Origin: Aestuariivita sp.
GTDB lineage: Bacteria; Pseudomonadota; Alphaproteobacteria; Rhodobacterales; Rhodobacteraceae
DNA length: 58,006 bases
Assembly (NCBI GenBank): GCA_026709985.1
Contig: JAPORY010000093.1
Span: 1 to 58,006 of the forward strand
Direction: 5' to 3'
Shown: in pieces, positions 53,857 through 58,006 of the stretch
How positions within the stretch are numbered: the first letter of the stretch is position 1
Layout: each line of letters opens with the position of its first letter
Made by a program: the position numbers and the translations under genes
The notes under the pieces: generated by a model
Databases searched by the model: none
What the model saw: only the letters and a program-made list of their open reading frames with translations
Told to the model about the DNA's origin: nothing

Positions 53857-56783
53857 TCTACCACCTCTGGTGCTGGTGGCATGGTATCGTCCCATTCGCC
53901 AAAGCGAGCGAGTTGATCGTAATCACCGGGGTATCCAGTTCGCGCTACTCGACTGCGTGCGGTATAGCCGGTCGAAGGTTTTGCGTAGCTTGTTATCAGC
54001 TGTTCAAATTCTTTGCGGACTTCAGAAAGAGGTTGTTGATCAAGCGGCGCGGCCACGTTTTGATGTTTCGTGCCTAAGCCAATGTAACTTGCGCCAATTA
54101 TCTTGCTCGCAGGAATACCGTCAAAGTCACCACTCTCAACCATAAGAGCCTCAAGCAGAAGTTGTTTGTCAAAGAGGCTTTGTTGTTTTTGGCTGGGCGG
54201 GGTACCTGATTTGTAATCGTAGAGAATAATATTGCCATCGTGGGTTTTATCGATGCGGTCCGCTCGGGCCGTCAGGACAAAGTCAAACCCCTCGAAGCAG
54301 GAAACCGCGGCAACTTCTGTAGCCAACAGATCGGAGAACTGCCGACGCTTTTGTTCTTCTTCTACAAACCAATCAGCGAAGCGCGAGATTTGAGCCCGCC
54401 ATACTAGTCGTGTCACTGCGGTCGAAACCGACTGCAAGAGCAGATCGTCAGCAATGCGAAATAGTTCGGTGGTATTGAGCGGGATGCGCCCGGTGGCAAC
54501 TTTTGAGACGAATTCTTCAAGGATATTGTGGACAATGGTGCCGCGAACGCGCGGATCTTCAGCGTTACTGAGCGGATTGAGTGGGCGAAGCCGCAGTATG
54601 TGTCGGGCATAAATGGCGTAAGGGTCTCGGATAAGAGTTTTGATTTCTGTGACCGACAATTTTTTCGGACGACTGCCGACAGGAGGACATGGTGAGGGTC
54701 GGGCCGCCGGAGAAACGGATTTTGGCGTGTCGAGTTGTCGCGTCCAAGCGAGCCATATATCACCACGAGATCGCATTTGTGCTAAGGCTGACTTCCCTCC
54801 TTGGTCAGGGAGGCCGTCCAAAAGATTCGTCATCCGATTCAACCAGCGTGAAGGGACAGTTTGCGAATTATCGGAGCGGATAGATCGGGTTAGCCAAACT
54901 TCGGGCGCCGCTATAGCCTGCTGAAAGTCTTGCGCGGACAGACCGATTCGCCTTTCCGGCAATAGCAACCCGGCATCCTTGCGCATCTTTCGATTGAGCC
55001 AAGGATCCGGTTGTATAGCACTGGGCCAAATACCGTCATTGAGACCGCCGAGCAGAACTGCGTCACATCCTTGGGCTCGTGCTTCCAAGGTGCCCCAGAT
55101 CATAATGTCCAAATGAGAGCCGAATGGTCGTCGTACCTGTTCTCGACTTAAGATTGCCAACAGCAAGTCCGCAAACTCAACCGCAGAGGTCATACCACCA
55201 AAATCGGACTCGGCGAGCAGCGCATCTACCGTATCTTTTGCTTTCTTCCCAGTGCTAAGTGCCCAAACAAGACCGGAAACGGAACTGCTACCATCAGCTA
55301 GGCGATTAGCGTACTCAATAAGCAAATTACACCAATCGCAAAGCGATTTCTGTCCGCTGTCAATCGGCGACAGGAGGGTTAGTGTCAACCATTGCAACCA
55401 GTTAGTTGGCAGGTCAGAGAACGAAGAACACCAAGAAGCTATGTCGGAAGCGTTTGGGTAGATATGGCCGCCTCGACGGAGATGGGTTTCCAAGCGTCTG
55501 ACTATCTGCATATGTTCGCCGCGATGGCTACCGCTGTGTGTGAGCGGGTGTTTCAAGATCGTCAAGAACTCCGTACTTGTTGGCGGTTGGCAAAATGCCG
55601 CCGCAATATGGCGTAGGAATAGTCCGGTTGGTGTTAAGTGTAACGGTTCTCCACTACCAACATTAGGAGTGATGTCCCAACGGTCAAGCGCGGCTGCCAC
55701 TAGGCGAGACAGCGTATGGTCAGGCGTTATTAGAGCCACTCTTTCGCTTTTCTCAGCGGCTAAGCGCATACGGAGCGCAATGGCCAGAGCTTCCTCAAGG
55801 GGGGAAAACGCTTCTACTAGGGTAACATTGGCAAAGGCCGCTTCCATTTCATCAAGAGTGTTACCCTCCTCAAGCCATGCATCAGTCACAGGAGCAGGCC
55901 TTAGCGCTAAGCAAAGCACTTTGTTTCGTGCTGGGCAAGGAGGGTCAATGTGGTGCCATTGCGGTACTTCTTCGTGCGTCAAACCGAGCCGAGTTAAGAG
56001 TTGCCGAAAGCGGAACTGAGGATGATCCTCGCTCGTGAGTGGGTCTTCAAGTTCGTGCCAAACTTCTGCCGGTAATGCATAATCGAACCCTGGTAGAATT
56101 AGAGCACCTTGTGGCAGTCGTGAGATCGTATCCATTAGCATCAGTGTCGAGCCGCGAGACCCGGTTGATCCAGCGAGTATGATGGGGTGATCAATCGGTT
56201 CGCGCTGCCAACTCGAACGTAACTTTTCAATCACACGGCGCTGCCGAGCGGATAGGGACAAACCGGCATCATCGCTGTCAAAGAAGCTTTGGACGATACG
56301 GATAAAGATCTTGGCTCGCTCCCAGTGACCAGATTGATCCGAGATATCAAGCTGTTCAATCCTCGACGGTGAGATACCCTCGCTCTCCATTTCTTCCAAC
56401 AAATCTGCGAGACTATCGGCAAGGTCAAACAGTGAGTCTCTGCCGGCGAGATCAGGTTGTTGGTCAAGCAAACCGCGAACAAGTTGTAGTATTTGTAATC
56501 GGCGTCGAAGAGGAGGTATTGCGGGCGGAATGCCTAACCGTAGGCCAAAATCGCCAAGATCGGAGACGAGAATAATTTTGGGTAGAAATCCCGGGGGGCC
56601 GGTTTCAAATAATTCGCGAACGCGCTGCGACATCCTTAGCGTATTCACGATCAAGTGAACTTCGGCCATTTTCTCGGGCGGTTGTCCAGCCAGACGCGCT
56701 CGCAAACCGTCAACTATAGCTTGAGGAAAATCCACACCGGGATGTTGTGCGAATACTCGCGGCTGCTCTGTTGGTTCAAACAT
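53853..56783 (-). CDS. addB: Double-strand break repair protein AddB
   Basis: A 976-residue partner of AddA of the alphaproteobacterial type. The N-terminal inactivated helicase region has AEVHLIVNTLRMSQRVRELF and PLRRRLQILQLVRGLL, then ILAGSTGSRGSTLMLMDTIS with a degenerate P-loop. The central GTLEARAQGCDAVLLGGLNDGIWP and the C-terminal nuclease with VLTARADRIDKTHDGNIILYDYKSGTPPSQKQ are present. The nuclease Asp and Lys (YDYKSG) look intact. ATG 56783 overlaps the murU stop; TTG 56786 is the alternative. The order murU-addB-addA matches relatives. Confidence 0.95.
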   Translation of the reverse strand: MFEPTEQPRVFAQHPGVDFPQAIVDGLRARLAGQPPEKMAEVHLIVNTLRMSQRVRELFETGPPGFLPKIILVSDLGDFGLRLGIPPAIPPLRRRLQILQLVRGLLDQQPDLAGRDSLFDLADSLADLLEEMESEGISPSRIEQLDISDQSGHWERAKIFIRIVQSFFDSDDAGLSLSARQRRVIEKLRSSWQREPIDHPIILAGSTGSRGSTLMLMDTISRLPQGALILPGFDYALPAEVWHELEDPLTSEDHPQFRFRQLLTRLGLTHEEVPQWHHIDPPCPARNKVLCLALRPAPVTDAWLEEGNTLDEMEAAFANVTLVEAFSPLEEALAIALRMRLAAEKSERVALITPDHTLSRLVAAALDRWDITPNVGSGEPLHLTPTGLFLRHIAAAFCQPPTSTEFLTILKHPLTHSGSHRGEHMQIVRRLETHLRRGGHIYPNASDIASWCSSFSDLPTNWLQWLTLTLLSPIDSGQKSLCDWCNLLIEYANRLADGSSSVSGLVWALSTGKKAKDTVDALLAESDFGGMTSAVEFADLLLAILSREQVRRPFGSHLDIMIWGTLEARAQGCDAVLLGGLNDGIWPSAIQPDPWLNRKMRKDAGLLLPERRIGLSAQDFQQAIAAPEVWLTRSIRSDNSQTVPSRWLNRMTNLLDGLPDQGGKSALAQMRSRGDIWLAWTRQLDTPKSVSPAARPSPCPPVGSRPKKLSVTEIKTLIRDPYAIYARHILRLRPLNPLSNAEDPRVRGTIVHNILEEFVSKVATGRIPLNTTELFRIADDLLLQSVSTAVTRLVWRAQISRFADWFVEEEQKRRQFSDLLATEVAAVSCFEGFDFVLTARADRIDKTHDGNIILYDYKSGTPPSQKQQSLFDKQLLLEALMVESGDFDGIPASKIIGASYIGLGTKHQNVAAPLDQQPLSEVRKEFEQLITSYAKPSTGYTARSRVARTGYPGDYDQLARFGEWDDTMPPAPEVVE

Positions 56784-57459
56784 CAATTTTTCTCAATCGT
56801 GACTCGGCCAAATTGATGCCTTTCTCATGACCGACATCACACCAAATCCCCTCGTAACTCTTGGCGTGTAGGCGTCCGTTATCGGCTAGGCGGTTCCAGA
56901 CCTTGTTGAGAGAAAACACCGGTTCAGTTTCAAGCTCTATTTCATTGGTTTTGATGATTTGGGCACCAGTGTAGACATTTGATCCCCCGCGTTCGACCGT
57001 ATTGTCGGACCGAATCGTAAAATCACCGTTGATCGTTCGCCCGAGTGCTCGCTTTAGTGGTACGCAGAGTAGAAGGGCATCCATAAGGTCAGGGTGCCAG
57101 GCAGACAGTAATGCCTTGATCGGATTAGGCCCGAACCAGATGATATCGGCATTATGTGTGATGACGACATCTGCGGCTATCTTCGGTAGCGCTGCCTTCA
57201 AGCCACCGCCGGTTTCGAGAATGTCAGGCTCTTCGCGTGAAATTATAATATCGCGTCGTTCGAGATGCTTTTCCAGTTGTTGAAAACGATAGTGCGTATT
57301 TGCGACGATACGCGGCACGTCAGCTTCCCGCAAGGTCTCAATGGCATAGTCGATCAGCGGCTTGCCCGCCACCTGAACGAGTGGTTTTGGTATATTTTTC
57401 GTTCGGTGCCCCATGCGAGTGCCGAAGCCAGCAGAGAAAATCATTGCGGGGAAGGGCAT
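56776..57459 (-). CDS. murU: N-acetylmuramate alpha-1-phosphate uridylyltransferase-like
   Basis: A 227-residue nucleotidyltransferase. PAMIFSAGFGTRMGHRTKNIPKPLVQVAGKPLIDYAIETL (in pieces) carries the Gly-rich nucleotide loop and the signature Lys. VVITHNADIIW near 90 corresponds to the metal-binding Asp strand, and the C-terminal YEGIWCDVGHEKGINLAE is the substrate region. MurU makes UDP-MurNAc in the cell-wall recycling bypass that also uses the kinase AmgK. ATG 57459 fits the family start; the frame opens at 57510. amgK and tsaE, which normally precede it, are not recognisable upstream. The locus looks cut there by an IS. Confidence 0.88.
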   Translation of the reverse strand: MPFPAMIFSAGFGTRMGHRTKNIPKPLVQVAGKPLIDYAIETLREADVPRIVANTHYRFQQLEKHLERRDIIISREEPDILETGGGLKAALPKIAADVVITHNADIIWFGPNPIKALLSAWHPDLMDALLLCVPLKRALGRTINGDFTIRSDNTVERGGSNVYTGAQIIKTNEIELETEPVFSLNKVWNRLADNGRLHAKSYEGIWCDVGHEKGINLAESRLRKIDV

Positions 57460-57946
57460 CTGAGCGATTATGATATCTCTAGCTGTTAAGGGATCAAATG
57501 CGATCGGCAAAAACCGCTGCGGCGAAGGGAAGAGTTCACAAAGCCAAAGGCGGCATTGATCGTTAATTTTTTTTGGGTTTTTACAGACACTAAATTTCTT
57601 CTCTCGTCATAACAAAAAGTGAATTTTTTTGAATCAATGTTGACTTTTTTTGGAAAGAATATTTTTTCGGTAACTGGAGGTTTTGTTCTTGGGTGATCCT
57701 TCGGTGGAAACCGGGACGGATTGCAGCAAGAAGCACTACCTCCTTTATTTTGGTTTCGGGCGAGCGGTAAAGGGATCGTGCACGAAGAAGATACCAAAAT
57801 GAGAGTAGGTCTTACGGTGATTTGTTGATGTCTTACCCCTGTACTGAAGATCTCCGCATAGACCTGCAAACTCTTTATGAATGTTGTCTCTTTTCGGACC
57901 GTTGAACTTCCACTCATCGCGTCTGAAACCTCAGTTTATACAATAG
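57460..57946. other. Upstream of murU, no recognisable gene
   Basis: About 490 bp in which amgK would be expected. Frames on the minus strand are open (57486-57917) but share no aminoglycoside-phosphotransferase motif. The stretch 57570-57670 is T-rich on the plus strand. It is best read as decayed DNA plus the murU promoter. Confidence 0.4.
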
Positions 57947-58006
57947 AGCCTCTTGCAAAATTCATCAGGCGAGCGACTTTTTTCTGAAAACAGGCAATTT
58001 TTTTGA
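57947..58006 (+). mobile_element. Terminus of an IS continuing past the window edge
   Basis: Starts GAGCCTCTTGCAAAATTC and continues with AT-rich subterminal DNA. It is nearly the same, in inverted orientation, as 39217-39272, which borders a transposase N-terminus. The element body, with its transposase on the plus strand, should begin just outside the window. Confidence 0.8.

Noticed and set aside
57486-57917. 143-residue frame as amgK
   Set aside because: It lacks the HGDxxxxN and DxD kinase motifs and any resemblance to aminoglycoside phosphotransferases.

Overview
The window looks like an alphaproteobacterial chromosome segment. The gene orders hemJ-rho-mnmE-mnmG-rsmG-parA-parB, maf-aroE-coaE-dnaQ-secB, Tim44-Smr, hslV/hslU and murU-addB-addA are typical of that class. 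No rRNA or tRNA gene was seen. Many decayed insertion sequences and split operons suggest a genome with a history of rearrangement, possibly host-associated; the lifestyle is inference only.

Layout. (1) 1-10135: a RiPP-type (TOMM/azoline) cluster. It holds a cyclodehydratase with fused ThiF-like and YcaO domains (cut by the left window edge), an unknown protein, a geranylgeranyl-reductase-like flavoenzyme and an RND/MMPL exporter. On the opposite strand lies a divergent homologue of the unknown protein. The cluster is interrupted by an 824-bp insert with three small overlapping genes, bracketed by two 677-bp direct repeats. (2) 10486-22099: housekeeping genes grpE, hrcA, rph, rdgB, hemW, parB, parA, rsmG, mnmG, mnmE, rho and hemJ. 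Two parS-like palindromes lie inside the 5' ends of rsmG and mnmG. (3) 22100-22552: a purine-rich gene-free gap at a divergence point, with a DnaA-box match and a switch in strand composition; this is the likely replication origin. (4) 22553-33173: maf, aroE, coaE, dnaQ, secB, fxsA, Tim44-like, Smr, hslU, a DUF2157-like membrane protein and hslV. A 2190-bp element sits between dnaQ and secB. It has 41-bp terminal inverted repeats and an 8-bp target duplication, and it carries a DNA methyltransferase, an HNH nuclease and two unknown genes but no transposase.

(5) 33174-50500: an accessory, decayed region. It contains remnants of IS5/IS1182-like, IS110, IS4 and ISAzo13 transposases and of a group II intron reverse transcriptase. 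It also has a HigBA-like and an AbiEii-type toxin-antitoxin pair, two predicted secreted proteins of unknown function, and a 75-residue peptide gene with a strong Shine-Dalgarno that could be a RiPP precursor. A two-subunit molybdenum hydroxylase (IorAB-like) and trxA lie here too. (6) 50512-57459: addA, addB and murU on the minus strand. trxA, which usually follows addA in this class, is here inverted and about 1.6 kb away. The window ends inside the terminus of another IS copy, whose end sequence also occurs at 39217-39272.

How the parts relate. Regions 2 and 4 are the conserved replication/segregation neighbourhood. Regions 1 and 5 are acquired or decaying modules. The YcaO enzyme, the flavoenzyme and the exporter form a plausible make-modify-export unit, but its substrate peptide is not next to them in this window.
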